A stretch of 64,000 nucleotides of DNA from Phyllobacterium chamaecytisi (GCF_020164455.1 NZ_JAIQWW010000007.1:62001-126000), one strand, 5' to 3'. Counted from the stretch's first letter, positions 42,745 through 52,417 are shown. Translations and numbers: made by a program. The notes: generated from the sequence alone by a model not told the origin.

Positions 42745-43970
42745 GGTGTCGCTTTTCCAGCCGTCGCACCGCGATACCACGCGACGATCAGCGCGCGCTC
42801 GTCATCGGTGATATGCGTGAGGTTGCCAGGCGGCATGGCATGGCTCGCTCCGGCCTGAATATAGATCTGGCTTGCATGGGTCGCGATCATTTCATCCGTA
42901 TCGAGGCGAATACCCTTCGGTGGCTGCATGATGCCCTCCCACGATGGCTCCGCTCCATGGCACATCGAACAACGTCCCATTACGGTATCGCGAACCTGTT
43001 CGAAATTCTGGGCAGCGAGAAAAGGTTTAGCAGCGCGGGACACTTTCTCCTCGCCTGTCAGGACCTTGGGAACCGTCGACAACCATATGATAACGATAAA
43101 CAAAATGGCACTGGCAAGCCATGTCCAATGCGGATTGCCTGTTCCTGCATGTCTCGAGTTGAAATAATGCCGGATGAGCACGCCGATGATGAATATCAGC
43201 GCGGCAATTATCCAGTTGAACTCGGTGGACGTCGCAAGCGGATAATGGTTCGATAGCATCAGGAAGATAACCGGAAGCGTCAGATAGTTGTTGTGCGTAG
43301 AGCGTTGCTTGGCCTGTTTGCCGAGCCTGGGATCAGGTGTCTTGCCCGCGATCAGATCGGCTACGACTTTTTTCTGGTTTGGGATGATCAGTAAAAACAC
43401 GTTGCCGGTCATGATCGTCGCAGTGAATGCGCCAAGGTGCAAGAGTGCGGCACGTCCAGTAAACAGATGCGTATAACCCCATGCCATGAATACGATCACG
43501 CCATAGAGAATGAGCATCAGCAGGGTATCATTGGACTCGAGCGGAGACTTGCAGAGAAGGTCGTAGATCAACCAGCCGATTGAAATCGACGCGAGCGAGA
43601 TCAGGATAGCCACAGGCGTCGAAACATCGAGGACATTGCGGTCAATCAGAAATAGATCGGCGCTGCCGTAGTAGACGATGCAGAGCAGCATGAATCCGGA
43701 CAACCAGGTGAAATAGGATTCCCATTTGAACCAGATAAGGTGTTCCGGCATATGAGGCGGCGCGATCATATATTTCTGGATATGGTAGAACCCTCCTCCA
43801 TGAACCTGCCACTCTTCGCCATTGACACCTTGTGGGAGATTTGCGTGCCTCCGCAATCCAAGATCGAGAGCGATGAAATAGAAAGATGAGCCGATCCAGG
43901 CGATCGCCGTGATCACATGCAGCCACCGCGCGGCGAAGCTCAGCCATTCCCAGAAGATCAGGTAATCCAT
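42741..43970 (-). CDS. puuD: Urate hydroxylase PuuD-like membrane protein with C-terminal cytochrome c
   Basis: This 409-residue protein matches PuuD, the integral-membrane urate oxidase family. It has about eight membrane segments over the first 290 residues, including AWIGSSFYFIALDLGL and MIAPPHMPEHLIWF. A C-terminal cytochrome c region carries the haem motif CSMCH. It would oxidise urate to 5-hydroxyisourate and send electrons to the respiratory chain. The longest frame starts at 44039; ATG 43970 gives the normal family start. It overlaps guaD by four bases. Confidence 0.9.
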   Translation of the reverse strand: MDYLIFWEWLSFAARWLHVITAIAWIGSSFYFIALDLGLRRHANLPQGVNGEEWQVHGGGFYHIQKYMIAPPHMPEHLIWFKWESYFTWLSGFMLLCIVYYGSADLFLIDRNVLDVSTPVAILISLASISIGWLIYDLLCKSPLESNDTLLMLILYGVIVFMAWGYTHLFTGRAALLHLGAFTATIMTGNVFLLIIPNQKKVVADLIAGKTPDPRLGKQAKQRSTHNNYLTLPVIFLMLSNHYPLATSTEFNWIIAALIFIIGVLIRHYFNSRHAGTGNPHWTWLASAILFIVIIWLSTVPKVLTGEEKVSRAAKPFLAAQNFEQVRDTVMGRCSMCHGAEPSWEGIMQPPKGIRLDTDEMIATHASQIYIQAGASHAMPPGNLTHITDDERALIVAWYRGATAGKATP

Positions 43971-44047
43971 TGAGGCCCCATTTTGAAACTTGAGGTTACA
44001 ATGCTGTTCTTCACGTATCGGCGCAACTGGGGGAGACAAAGGTGAGC

Positions 44048-44178
44048 TGAGATTCGGATCAGGGCGCGACGAAAATGGTGATTTTCGAGAACCGGAGCGG
44101 AGTGAACTTTTGGTTCATGAGCACCGGAGCGCAGAAAAGCGCCATTTGCAGGCCATCCTGACCCGAATCGCGTTGCAA
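44048..44178. repeat. ~131-nt imperfect palindromic intergenic repeat, copy B
   Basis: The element starts TGAGATTCG and has a 57-nt core at 44082-44138. The central hairpin is TGAAC (44103-44107) and GTTCA (44113-44117). The outer arms include GATTCGG and CCGAATC. It ends at the stop codon (TAG) of the minus-strand oxygenase gene. The same layout occurs in copies A and C. Confidence 0.82.
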
Positions 44179-44889
44179 CTATTGAGAATCGTGGAAGATG
44201 ATGCCCAGCGTATGGCGTTTTCCGCTGCGCAGGCGACTGACGCCATGGCGCATATTCACGCGGTAGTAGCCGCGTGTACCCTTCACCGGACGCTGGCTGA
44301 CCGGAAAGATCACCGCGTCGCCTTGTCGTAGTGGCACGATCTCCGCACGCGACTGCATACGCGGCCGCTGCTCCGTCAGGACAAACTCGCCACCAGTGAA
44401 ATCCTCCCCGGGTTTCGACAGCAGAAACGCCACCTGCAGTGGAAACACATGTTCGCCGTAGATATCCTGATGCAGGCAATTGTAGTCGCCTTCGCCATAT
44501 TCCAGCAGCAACGGTGTCGGACGATTCTGCCCGGCGGCGTGGCACCGCTCGATGAATGCCTGATGCTGGTCCGGATACCGGACAGTGATGCCCATCAATT
44601 CGTTCCAGCGATTGGCGATGCCGGCCAAGGGAGGATAGAGCGATTGGCGCAGATCGCCGATAACATCGGGCAGAGGATAGCTGAAATACTTGTACTCACC
44701 CCGACCAAACCCATGCCGCGCCATGACAATGCGTTTGCGAAATTGGTTATCGTCCGGATAGCCTCCGGCTATTCCTTCGCATTGTGCCTTCGACAAAATG
44801 CCTTTCAAAATGGCGCAGCCGAAACTGTCCAGTTCCGCTTCTATCGTATCCCATCGAATGGTCGATGTGCTGCTGATTGCGTCAGCCAT
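44179..44889 (-). CDS. 2OG-Fe(II) oxygenase-family protein
   Basis: This 236-residue protein is a 2-oxoglutarate/Fe(II) dioxygenase-family member (PF09859-like, from memory). The iron site is visible as HQD in CLHQDIYG, with a later His and Arg pair around YRVNMRHGVSRLRSGKRHTLG. The longest frame starts at 44901, but that ATG overlaps the GGAGGT Shine-Dalgarno of ATG 44889, which is chosen. Its substrate is unknown. It is near purine genes but separated from puuD by the repeat, so linkage is weak. Confidence 0.85.
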   Translation of the reverse strand: MADAISSTSTIRWDTIEAELDSFGCAILKGILSKAQCEGIAGGYPDDNQFRKRIVMARHGFGRGEYKYFSYPLPDVIGDLRQSLYPPLAGIANRWNELMGITVRYPDQHQAFIERCHAAGQNRPTPLLLEYGEGDYNCLHQDIYGEHVFPLQVAFLLSKPGEDFTGGEFVLTEQRPRMQSRAEIVPLRQGDAVIFPVSQRPVKGTRGYYRVNMRHGVSRLRSGKRHTLGIIFHDSQ

Positions 44890-45088
44890 GATGACCTCCA
44901 TTTCGAACTAATCTTCAGCAAAGTGGACAACTTGGTCATTTCGTTCCACCCGTTTCCTGCAAAACGACATATTTTCCAGCCATTGGTGGCGAAACGCGAC
45001 GATTTTAAGTGACTCACGCTTTCAGACTTCATAAAGAGAGTCGCAGCGAGGTGCTTTGCGCCGCGACGTATTGATATTGGATGACAGG

Positions 45089-45517
45089 ATGAGCGTTCAC
45101 GGAAATAGCAAAAAAGGAAAGCGAAGCGCTGCTCCGCTCCTGATTTCTATTTTCTGGCTTGTATCCACGATCAGCGCCGCTCTGGGCACGGTGTATGTGA
45201 CCGGCGCGGAGACCAATATTGCGGCAAAGGATGCCGGTACACCGACGCGCAATGAAACGCGCTTGGCCCACGAAACCAACAATCAGTCCACCCCCGTGCA
45301 GAGCCCAATGCGTGTCGCGGCGCTTGAAGCTTTGCACCTGAAGATCAAAAGTGGACTTGGGTCCGATAGCAGCTCACTGGATGCTTTGGTGCCTCAAGGG
45401 CATGCGCTTGTTATTGCAAACAGGAAAAGCGTCATTTCGGTTCAGTCCGGAACGACCCCGGCGCTAGACTGTAATTCTGTTTTTCACGCCCGCGCTCCGC
45501 CTCTGACCGCGGCCTGA
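45089..45517 (+). CDS. Hypothetical membrane-anchored small protein
   Basis: The 142-residue product has a basic N-terminus (MSVHGNSKKGKRSA), one hydrophobic segment (PLLISIFWLVSTISAAL) and a Ser/Thr/Ala-rich tail. This looks like a single-pass protein with the rest in the periplasm. GACAGG lies directly before ATG 45089. I recognise no family, and the reverse strand also has a 102-residue frame, so this may not be a real gene. Confidence 0.45.
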   Translation: MSVHGNSKKGKRSAAPLLISIFWLVSTISAALGTVYVTGAETNIAAKDAGTPTRNETRLAHETNNQSTPVQSPMRVAALEALHLKIKSGLGSDSSSLDALVPQGHALVIANRKSVISVQSGTTPALDCNSVFHARAPPLTAA

Positions 45518-45625
45518 CATCACCGTTTCCAATCGGGAACGACGAAAACAAATCCGGCGGCCGCCAGGCAAACTCGTAGATCAGTTCTCGGCAGCGCGCC
45601 CGCACTCCATAACGGAATTTAAGAT

Positions 45626-48160
45626 ATGCGTACGTCGAGATGGGTCCTTTGGACCTACATTGCTATTATCCTGGTGGGTATTGTCCTCGCCCTTCCCAAC
45701 GCTTTCACCAAGGCGCAGCTCGAAGCTATGCCAAGCTGGTTCCCCAAGAAGCAGGTCGCCCTGGGCCTCGATCTTCGCGGCGGTTCCTATCTCGTGCTCG
45801 AAGTGGACGCGGCAGCACTCAAGAAAGACCGCATTCGCTCAATTCTCGACGATACGCGCGGTCATCTGCGCACGGCAAAAATCCAGCCGCAATCTGTCCG
45901 TGTCGCGGGTGACAGCGTCATCGTAACGTTGGCGGACGCGACACAAAGCGATGCAGCCGTTGCAGCCCTGCGCGATCTGACCACTCAAGTCGCACAAGTC
46001 GGGTTTGCCGCACCTGTCAGTGACATCGATATCACCACAAACGGCAACCAGATACGTCTGACGCTGACTGAAGCCGGAATGAAGGACAAGCTAGACAATG
46101 CACTAACGCAAAGTCTGGAAATCGTCCGTCGCCGCGTCGATCAGGTCGGCGTTGCCGAGCCCTCCATCCAGCGCGTCGGTTCCGATCGTATCGTCGTTCA
46201 GCTCCCAGGATTGCAGGATCCGAGCCAGCTGCGCGCCCTACTCGGCAGCACCGCCAAGATGACCTTCCACATGGTTGCGGATCGCAATTCTGGCGCTGCG
46301 CCGCCTCCCGGCGTATCCATCTTGCCGGATGCGAAAGATCCCGCCATTACCTACCCGGTTGAAGATCGCGTGGCACTCAGCGGCGAACGCCTGACTGATG
46401 CCCGCGCGGCCTTCGATCAGCAAACCAACCAGCCGATCATTTCATTCCGCTTCGATAATGTCGGTGCGCGTCAGTTCGCCGATATCACCAGCCAGAATGT
46501 CGGTCGTCCCTTTGCCATCGTGCTCGACGGCAAGGTTCTGACGGCTCCCGTTATCCAGGTTCCCATCACCGGCGGCTCCGGCCAGATTACCGGTAACTTC
46601 ACGGTTCAGGATACGGTCACCACCGCTGCGCTGCTTCGCGCTGGCGCCTTGCCGGCGCCGCTGACCGTCATCGAAGAACGTACCGTCGGTCCGGACCTTG
46701 GTGGTGACGTCATCAAGATGGGCGTTCTCACTGGCCTTATCGGCTTTGCGCTCGTAGTGGGCTTCATATTCGTCCTCTATAGCGGCTGGGGTCTGATTGC
46801 CAATCTGGCGCTTGCTCTCAACGTCATTCTTACATTCGGCATACTGAGCTTGCTTGGAGCGACACTGACCCTCCCCGGCATCGCCGCCATCATCCTCGGT
46901 ATCGGCTTTGCTGTTGATGCGAACATCCTCATCAACGAACGTATCCGTGAAGAAGCCCGCAAGGGTATTGGCGCGATGGCTGCGGTCGATCGCGGCTTCA
47001 AGCTCGCCTATTCGACCATTATCGACTCGCAGGCCACGCACCTTATCGCGACGCTACTGCTGTTCCTCTTCGGCACTGGCCCGATACGTGGCTTCGCTAT
47101 CACCATGATCATCGGTGCACTTGTTTCCATGTTCACGGCAGTCACCGTCGTCCGTGTCATGATGACCGCGATAGTCCGCCGCCGGAAGATGAAGACGATC
47201 CGGATCGAACACCTCTTCAAGCTCGTACCGGAAAACACCAACATCTCGTTTATGAACGCGCGTTTCTTCGGTATCGGCGTTTCGATCTTCCTGTCTATCG
47301 CTTCGATCATCCTCTTCATCCATCCCGGTCTGAATTACGGTATCGACTTCAAGGGCGGTATCCAGGTGGAAGTTACGACGTCCAAACCTGCGGACCTCGC
47401 CACAATGCGTTCGACTCTTGAAGGCCTCGGTCTCGGTGAAGTCGCCCTCCAGCAGGCCGGCGGCGACAACAAGGTGCTTATCCGCGTTCAGCGTCAGGAC
47501 GGCGGCGAAGAAGCGCAGACCGCGGCCGTTACCAAGGTCAGGGCTTCCGTCCAGCAGCTTGATCCCGGTGTAAAGATCGAGAGTTCGGAAGTCGTCGGAC
47601 CAAAGGTCAGTCAGGAGCTTGCACGGTCCGGCGTCCTCGCCGTTACCCTCGCCAGCCTTGCCATGCTGCTCTACATCTGGTGGCGGTTCGAATGGCACTT
47701 CGCGCTTGGTGCAATCGCCACGCTGATCCTCGATACCACGAAAACTGTCGGCTTCTTTGCGCTGATGGGGCTCGATTTCAACCTCACGGCCATTGCCGCT
47801 CTGCTGACCATTATCGGTTACTCGGTCAACGACAAGGTCGTGGTTTACGATCGAATGCGTGAGAATTTGCGCATCCATAAGAAGATGCCGCTGCGTCAGA
47901 TTATCGATCTGAGTATCAACCAGACCTTGGCGCGCTGTATCTACACCTCGCTGACCGTGTTCCTTGCCATGCTTCCCATGGCGATCTGGGGCGGCAAGGC
48001 CGTGGAAAACTTTGCTCTGCCGATGCTCTTCGGCGTGGTCATTGCCACGAGTTCGTCGCTGTTCATCGCAGCGCCGATTCTCTTGCTGCTCGGAACCTGG
48101 TGGGAAAAGAACCATGCTTCGCGCATCGGCTCGGGCGAAAAGCCGGCCATCCAGAGCTGA
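45626..48160 (+). CDS. secDF: Protein translocase SecDF, SecD and SecF fused
   Basis: This 844-residue inner-membrane protein fuses SecD (about residues 1-520) and SecF (about 540-844). SecD motifs include LGLDLRGGSYLVLEVD, DQVGVAEPSIQRVG and ILGIGFAVDANILINERIREE; SecF has NYGIDFKGGIQVEV and TIIGYSVNDKVVVYDR. There are about 12 membrane segments. It uses the proton motive force to help SecYEG export. The fusion is known in some alphaproteobacteria. GGAAT precedes ATG 45626. A structured RNA begins at the stop codon. Confidence 0.96.
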   Translation: MRTSRWVLWTYIAIILVGIVLALPNAFTKAQLEAMPSWFPKKQVALGLDLRGGSYLVLEVDAAALKKDRIRSILDDTRGHLRTAKIQPQSVRVAGDSVIVTLADATQSDAAVAALRDLTTQVAQVGFAAPVSDIDITTNGNQIRLTLTEAGMKDKLDNALTQSLEIVRRRVDQVGVAEPSIQRVGSDRIVVQLPGLQDPSQLRALLGSTAKMTFHMVADRNSGAAPPPGVSILPDAKDPAITYPVEDRVALSGERLTDARAAFDQQTNQPIISFRFDNVGARQFADITSQNVGRPFAIVLDGKVLTAPVIQVPITGGSGQITGNFTVQDTVTTAALLRAGALPAPLTVIEERTVGPDLGGDVIKMGVLTGLIGFALVVGFIFVLYSGWGLIANLALALNVILTFGILSLLGATLTLPGIAAIILGIGFAVDANILINERIREEARKGIGAMAAVDRGFKLAYSTIIDSQATHLIATLLLFLFGTGPIRGFAITMIIGALVSMFTAVTVVRVMMTAIVRRRKMKTIRIEHLFKLVPENTNISFMNARFFGIGVSIFLSIASIILFIHPGLNYGIDFKGGIQVEVTTSKPADLATMRSTLEGLGLGEVALQQAGGDNKVLIRVQRQDGGEEAQTAAVTKVRASVQQLDPGVKIESSEVVGPKVSQELARSGVLAVTLASLAMLLYIWWRFEWHFALGAIATLILDTTKTVGFFALMGLDFNLTAIAALLTIIGYSVNDKVVVYDRMRENLRIHKKMPLRQIIDLSINQTLARCIYTSLTVFLAMLPMAIWGGKAVENFALPMLFGVVIATSSSLFIAAPILLLLGTWWEKNHASRIGSGEKPAIQS

Positions 48161-48239
48161 TCGGCTGCCAACTTAGCGTTCAACGCTAACTATTTGCGGC
48201 GCAGGGAAAAAATCGCGTTTCCTGCGCCGCAGAGCCGAT
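48160..48239 (+). other. Potential three-way RNA junction right after secDF
   Basis: An outer 7-bp stem (ATCGGCT 48160-48166, AGCCGAT 48233-48239) encloses two hairpins: TTAGCGT/ACGCTAA (48173-48189) and TGCGGCGCAGG/CCTGCGCCGCA (48195-48231). It is followed by no U-tract. A 3'-UTR stabiliser or a REP-like element are both possible. Confidence 0.55.
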
Positions 48240-48348
48240 GAAATCGGTTTGCAAGCCACCGGAGGTACGCAATACTGCTGCGACAGCACCTGTTCGCAGG
48301 ACCCATTGATTTTAACCATTGATCATCTTACGAGGGAGACGCCGACAT

Positions 48349-50118
48349 ATGCCTCATGAAACGCCGCTGATTGCGACAATCGTCATAGGTCTGGTTCTGG
48401 CCTTTATTTTCGGTGCGATTGCCAATCGTCTGCGTATTCCTCCCCTTGTCGGTTATCTCGTAGCCGGTGTTTTGGCCGGCTCGCATACTCCCGGTTTTGT
48501 CGCCGATCAGGAGCTGGCTTCCGAGCTCGCCGAGATCGGCGTCATTCTGCTTATGTTTGGCGTCGGCCTGCATTTTTCCTTGAAAGATCTGCTTTCGGTT
48601 CGTGCCATCGCAATTCCAGGCGCTATCGTGCAGATTTTGGTAGCGACTTTGCTTGGCGCCGGCCTTGCCTGGATTCTCGGTTGGAGCATGCAGGCGGGTT
48701 TCGTCTTCGGCCTCGCGCTCTCGGTGGCAAGTACCGTGGTTCTCCTGCGCGCCATGCAGGAGCGGCGACTGATCGAGACAGAACGGGGGCGCATCGCGGT
48801 CGGCTGGTTGATTGTCGAAGATCTTGCCATGGTTCTTGCCCTTGTCCTACTGCCAGCTATTGCCGGCGCGATCAACGGCGGTAGCGAAACGGGCGATATG
48901 GTTCGGGCCGCGAGCGACCCAATCGTCAGATATTTCGATCTTGGCATCGGCGGCGTCATCGCGCTGACACTTGGCAAGGTTGTAGCTTTCGTTGCAGTCA
49001 TGCTCATCGTGGGGCGCAGGGTAATCCCCTGGACCCTGCATGCGATCGCACATACCGGATCGCGCGAGCTTTTCCGCCTGGCTGTGCTGGCGATCGCATT
49101 AGGCGTCGCCTTCGGTGCGGCCAAGTTGTTCGGCGTGTCGCTGGCGCTCGGCGCGTTCTTCGCTGGCATGATCATGAGCGAATCCGAACTTAGCCACCGC
49201 GCAGCGGAAGAATCCCTGCCGTTGCGCGACGCCTTTGCAGTGCTGTTTTTCGTCTCGGTCGGCATGCTGTTTGATCCAATGACAATCGTCAATGATCCCT
49301 TGCCGCTGCTTGCAACGCTCGCAATCATCGTCGTTGGCAAATCGCTCGCGGCATTTTTCATCGTCCGCGCGTTTGGTTATCCAACGGGCACCGCCCTGAT
49401 CATTTCAGCCAGCCTGGCGCAGATCGGTGAATTCTCTTTCATTCTCGCCGAGCTTGGCGTCGGGTTGGGAATGTTGCCCGAGGAGGGCCGCGACCTCATT
49501 CTCGGCGGTGCCATCCTGTCGATACTTTTCAACCCATTGGTGTTCGCGGGGGTTACGTATCTTAAGCCGCGGCTCGAAAAGCGTGTGCCAACCGAAGAAC
49601 CCTCGACCGAAGATTTGGTAGCAATTGAAACACCCGATGTGGAAATTCGCCCGACCACACTTACTGACCATGCCGTTCTCGTCGGCTATGGCCGTGTCGG
49701 CAGTCTTGTTGGTGAGGCGCTTAAAGAAGTCGGCAAGCCATTTCTCGTTATCGAGGACGCCGACAAAACTGTAGCGAAATTGCATGAGGAAAACATTGAA
49801 ACGATCGTCGGCAACGCAGCCAATGGCGATATCCTCGCCGCCGCCAATCTCGCCCAGGCCCGTCAACTGATCATCGCCATCCCGAACGCATTTGAAGCCG
49901 GGCAGATCGTGGTCAAGGCCCGCGCCGCAAACCCGGTCATCAGCATTTTGGCGCGAGCTCACTCGGATGCGGAGGTCCAGCATTTGCAGGATCTCGGTGC
50001 GGACGCGGTTATCATGGGTGAACGTGAAATAGCGCGCGGAATCGTCGCCCACATCCTTGATCTTGAAGACCCCAAGCCGGAGAAATCGAACCGTATAGAA
50101 GCAACAAAAGCGGTATAG
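48349..50118 (+). CDS. CPA2-family monovalent cation:proton antiporter with TrkA-N domain (YbaL/KefB-like)
   Basis: This 589-residue inner-membrane protein has an N-terminal Na+/H+ exchanger domain of about 12 segments (residues ~1-385). It then has a cytoplasmic TrkA-N domain (AVLVGYGRVGSLVGEALKE) that would bind a nucleotide. It resembles YbaL/KefB antiporters for K+ or Na+. The longest frame starts at 48319; ATG 48349 follows GGGAG and is chosen. It is 28 nt before the YbhN-like gene. Confidence 0.9.
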   Translation: MPHETPLIATIVIGLVLAFIFGAIANRLRIPPLVGYLVAGVLAGSHTPGFVADQELASELAEIGVILLMFGVGLHFSLKDLLSVRAIAIPGAIVQILVATLLGAGLAWILGWSMQAGFVFGLALSVASTVVLLRAMQERRLIETERGRIAVGWLIVEDLAMVLALVLLPAIAGAINGGSETGDMVRAASDPIVRYFDLGIGGVIALTLGKVVAFVAVMLIVGRRVIPWTLHAIAHTGSRELFRLAVLAIALGVAFGAAKLFGVSLALGAFFAGMIMSESELSHRAAEESLPLRDAFAVLFFVSVGMLFDPMTIVNDPLPLLATLAIIVVGKSLAAFFIVRAFGYPTGTALIISASLAQIGEFSFILAELGVGLGMLPEEGRDLILGGAILSILFNPLVFAGVTYLKPRLEKRVPTEEPSTEDLVAIETPDVEIRPTTLTDHAVLVGYGRVGSLVGEALKEVGKPFLVIEDADKTVAKLHEENIETIVGNAANGDILAAANLAQARQLIIAIPNAFEAGQIVVKARAANPVISILARAHSDAEVQHLQDLGADAVIMGEREIARGIVAHILDLEDPKPEKSNRIEATKAV

Positions 50119-50145
50119 AGTCAGAATGGGCGAGCGGGAAAAAGC

Positions 50146-51096
50146 ATGAAATTGAAGGATTACGTATGGCCGGTTGTTGGGCTGGCCGCCGTCGGGATTT
50201 CCGTATGGCTCCTTTACAAGGAGCTGCGGAGCATCTCGTTGGATGACGTGATCCACAGCCTTTATGCCATTCCTGCACACCGCTGGATCCTGGCAGGCTT
50301 TGCATCCCTCGTCGCCTACGCCGCCTTGGCCGGCTATGATCGCATTGCGCTACTGCACCTGCGCCGCAAGATTTCCTGGCTGTTCATCGCGCTCTGTTCG
50401 TTCACCACCTACGCACTTTCGCACAATATCGGCGCCTCGGTCCTCTCTGGAGCCGTGGTTCGCTATCGCGCCTATTCCTCGCAAGGCATGAGCGGCCCTG
50501 AAATTGCGCTGCTCATCGCTTTCTGTTCATTCACTTTCATTTTGGGCGTATTGACGCTGAGTGCAGTCGTTCTTCTCATCGAGCCGCATCTCCTTCAGCG
50601 TTTCAACGCGGAACTGCCGCCTTCCCTGAGCTACGTGCTGGGTTTCGGTGCCTTGGCAATCGTGTTGCTCTATGTGTTCGGCAGTTGGCTGCATTTCAGG
50701 CCGCTTCGCATCCGGCGCTTCACGCTCGAATATCCACGTTTGCCGGTCGTCGCCCAGCAGCTGATCGTCGGACCATTGGAGCTCATCGGTGCCGCCGCCA
50801 TCATTTATTTTACGCTCCCGACAGCAGGCAATCCCGGCTTTCTCATTATTCTCGGGATCTTTCTCGTATCCTTTTCCGCGGCTCTGATCTCCCATGCGCC
50901 CGGCGGCCTCGGCGTCTTGGAACTGGTTTTCCTCACCGGTTTGCCCGATATGAATCAGGCCGACGTATTGGCGGCACTGATTATTTTCCGCTTGTTCTAC
51001 CTGTTGATTCCATTTGCCCTTTCGCTGCTTGTAGTCCTTTATTTTGAACGCTCGCAGTTGCTGTTGCGCTGGTACAAGAAAGATAGCGATACTTGA
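50146..51096 (+). CDS. YbhN/UPF0104-family integral membrane protein
   Basis: This 316-residue protein has about eight membrane segments and matches the YbhN/UPF0104 family (lysylphosphatidylglycerol synthetase-like transmembrane domain). Visible landmarks include SHNIGASVLSGAVVRYRAYS and SFSAALISHAPGGLGVLELVF. In E. coli YbhN is implicated in outer-membrane lipid handling. The substrate here is unknown. It is 27 nt after the antiporter and likely in one operon. Confidence 0.85.
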   Translation: MKLKDYVWPVVGLAAVGISVWLLYKELRSISLDDVIHSLYAIPAHRWILAGFASLVAYAALAGYDRIALLHLRRKISWLFIALCSFTTYALSHNIGASVLSGAVVRYRAYSSQGMSGPEIALLIAFCSFTFILGVLTLSAVVLLIEPHLLQRFNAELPPSLSYVLGFGALAIVLLYVFGSWLHFRPLRIRRFTLEYPRLPVVAQQLIVGPLELIGAAAIIYFTLPTAGNPGFLIILGIFLVSFSAALISHAPGGLGVLELVFLTGLPDMNQADVLAALIIFRLFYLLIPFALSLLVVLYFERSQLLLRWYKKDSDT

Positions 51097-51252
51097 CGGG
51101 TCATTTTACGATAGCCACAATTCGCGCAGGGAATATTTTCCATTTCTGACCGAGTTTAGTGCGCTGTTCCTTCATGGATCTGCGCAACCACCCTATTTTG
51201 AGGCCACATACGAATTCTTCTCCAAGCAATGGCACAAAAGGAGTGGTGGCGC

Positions 51253-51813
51253 ATGACGACATTGATCATTCCGGGATATCGCGGGTCCGAAAAAGGCCAC
51301 TGGCAACAGCAATGGCTGCTGAAGGATGAAACGGCGCGCCTTGTCGAACAGGATGATTGGGACAATCCGGTCCTTTGCCAATGGCTTCACGTTCTTGAAG
51401 CAACCCTTGCCGAAACACCCGGTGCAGTCCTCGTTGCGCACAGCCTCGGCTGCGTACTCGTTACGCATCTCGCCAGCCGTCCATCGGCAGCGCATATCGC
51501 GGGTGCGGTTCTGGTTGCGCCAGCCGACGCTGAACGTATGGCCGTTCAGGATTCCAAATTTCGCAGCTTTGCACCCCTGCCACGCCACAAGCTCGGCTTT
51601 CCGTCAATTGTCGTTGCCAGCCGCAACGATCCCTATATGTCATTCAACAAGGCAGAAGCTCTGGCGCAGGTTTGGGGCTCAGGCTTTGTCGATATGAAAA
51701 ACGCTGGACACATCAACATTGAAAGCGGCTTCGGCTCATGGCCGGAAGCCCATATTCTGGCCGATTCAATGCGTAGACCCCGACAGGATTTTCGCGCTCA
51801 ACGAGCAGCGTGA
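51253..51813 (+). CDS. RBBP9/YdeN-type serine hydrolase
   Basis: This 186-residue protein is a small alpha/beta hydrolase of the RBBP9/YdeN family. The nucleophile elbow is VAHSLGCVL, with catalytic Asp in RNDPY and His in AGHINI. The start at 51229 is not supported; AAAAGGAG lies 9 nt before ATG 51253. Cytoplasmic; the substrate is unknown. Confidence 0.88.
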   Translation: MTTLIIPGYRGSEKGHWQQQWLLKDETARLVEQDDWDNPVLCQWLHVLEATLAETPGAVLVAHSLGCVLVTHLASRPSAAHIAGAVLVAPADAERMAVQDSKFRSFAPLPRHKLGFPSIVVASRNDPYMSFNKAEALAQVWGSGFVDMKNAGHINIESGFGSWPEAHILADSMRRPRQDFRAQRAA

Positions 51814-51862
51814 TCAGCTGCCGATTTCGTTCACTTCTCCGCCATCCCCTCGGCCACCTTTC

Positions 51863-51969
51863 CGTCATCCTCGGGCTTGACCCGAGGACCCATCGGAACG
51901 TTGAACAGCACGGCGTGGTTCTTGTTTTTCAATAAAATTTAGGTCCTCGGGTCAAGCCCGAGGATGACG
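51863..51969. repeat. 28-bp perfect inverted repeat with palindromic arms
   Basis: The 28-nt arm at 51863-51890 is the exact reverse complement of 51942-51969, with a 51-nt spacer. Each arm contains an internal palindrome CCTCGGG-CTTGA-CCCGAGG. The spacer holds GAAC...GTTC arms around CACGGCGTG. This resembles dispersed palindromic repeats common in alphaproteobacteria. It lies between the hydrolase gene and a small ORF. Confidence 0.88.
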
Positions 51970-52016
51970 GCGAGGGAGAAGCGTTTCAGCCAAAACCTGA
52001 AATGCTCTAGCGGCAC

Positions 52017-52208
52017 TCACCAAAATCCGCGATGCTGCCAGCACCAGAGGAAATCCTCCTCGGTCCAGTTGCGGTTTTTCTTGGCCGCAGCTTCTTCGCG
52101 ATCACGCTGCTTGGGATCGCTGGCATTCCGGTCGAGAGTTTCAGCTACAAAAACATCCCGCCACAGGCGTTCTGCCCGGTTAAATATGCCTGATACTTCA
52201 CTGTACAT
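52017..52208 (-). CDS. Small 63-residue protein of unknown function
   Basis: This short protein starts MYSEVSGIFNRAERLWRD and has an Arg/Lys/Asp-rich middle and the C-terminus LWCWQHRGFW. The longest frame starts at 52223, but ATG 52208 follows GGAGG at 5 nt and is preferred. No family is recognised. The strong Shine-Dalgarno supports a real gene. It lies next to the 28-bp inverted repeat. Confidence 0.6.
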   Translation of the reverse strand: MYSEVSGIFNRAERLWRDVFVAETLDRNASDPKQRDREEAAAKKNRNWTEEDFLWCWQHRGFW

Positions 52209-52417
52209 TGCGACCTCCATCAAACAATCCGGTTGCAGAGTTAGCTAATGATGACGCCTTGAAATCATTTGTCAATAATCTCTACCGATTTAATCGTGTA
52301 TTGGATTCACCGTTCCCGCACCGCCGTCTGCAGCAAATTCTTAATGAATTATTATTTTTCAGCGCCTTACACACCATTTTTAAGACATTTCGCCGCCGTA
52401 AAAAAACTCATTTTTTA

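Noticed and set aside
47054-48115. 353-residue minus-strand ORF in secDF
   Set aside because: Highly charged and low in structure; antisense to SecF. Rejected as a shadow.
49405-50280. 291-residue minus-strand ORF over the antiporter gene
   Set aside because: It overlaps the TrkA-N coding region and the next gene's start and has no known motif.
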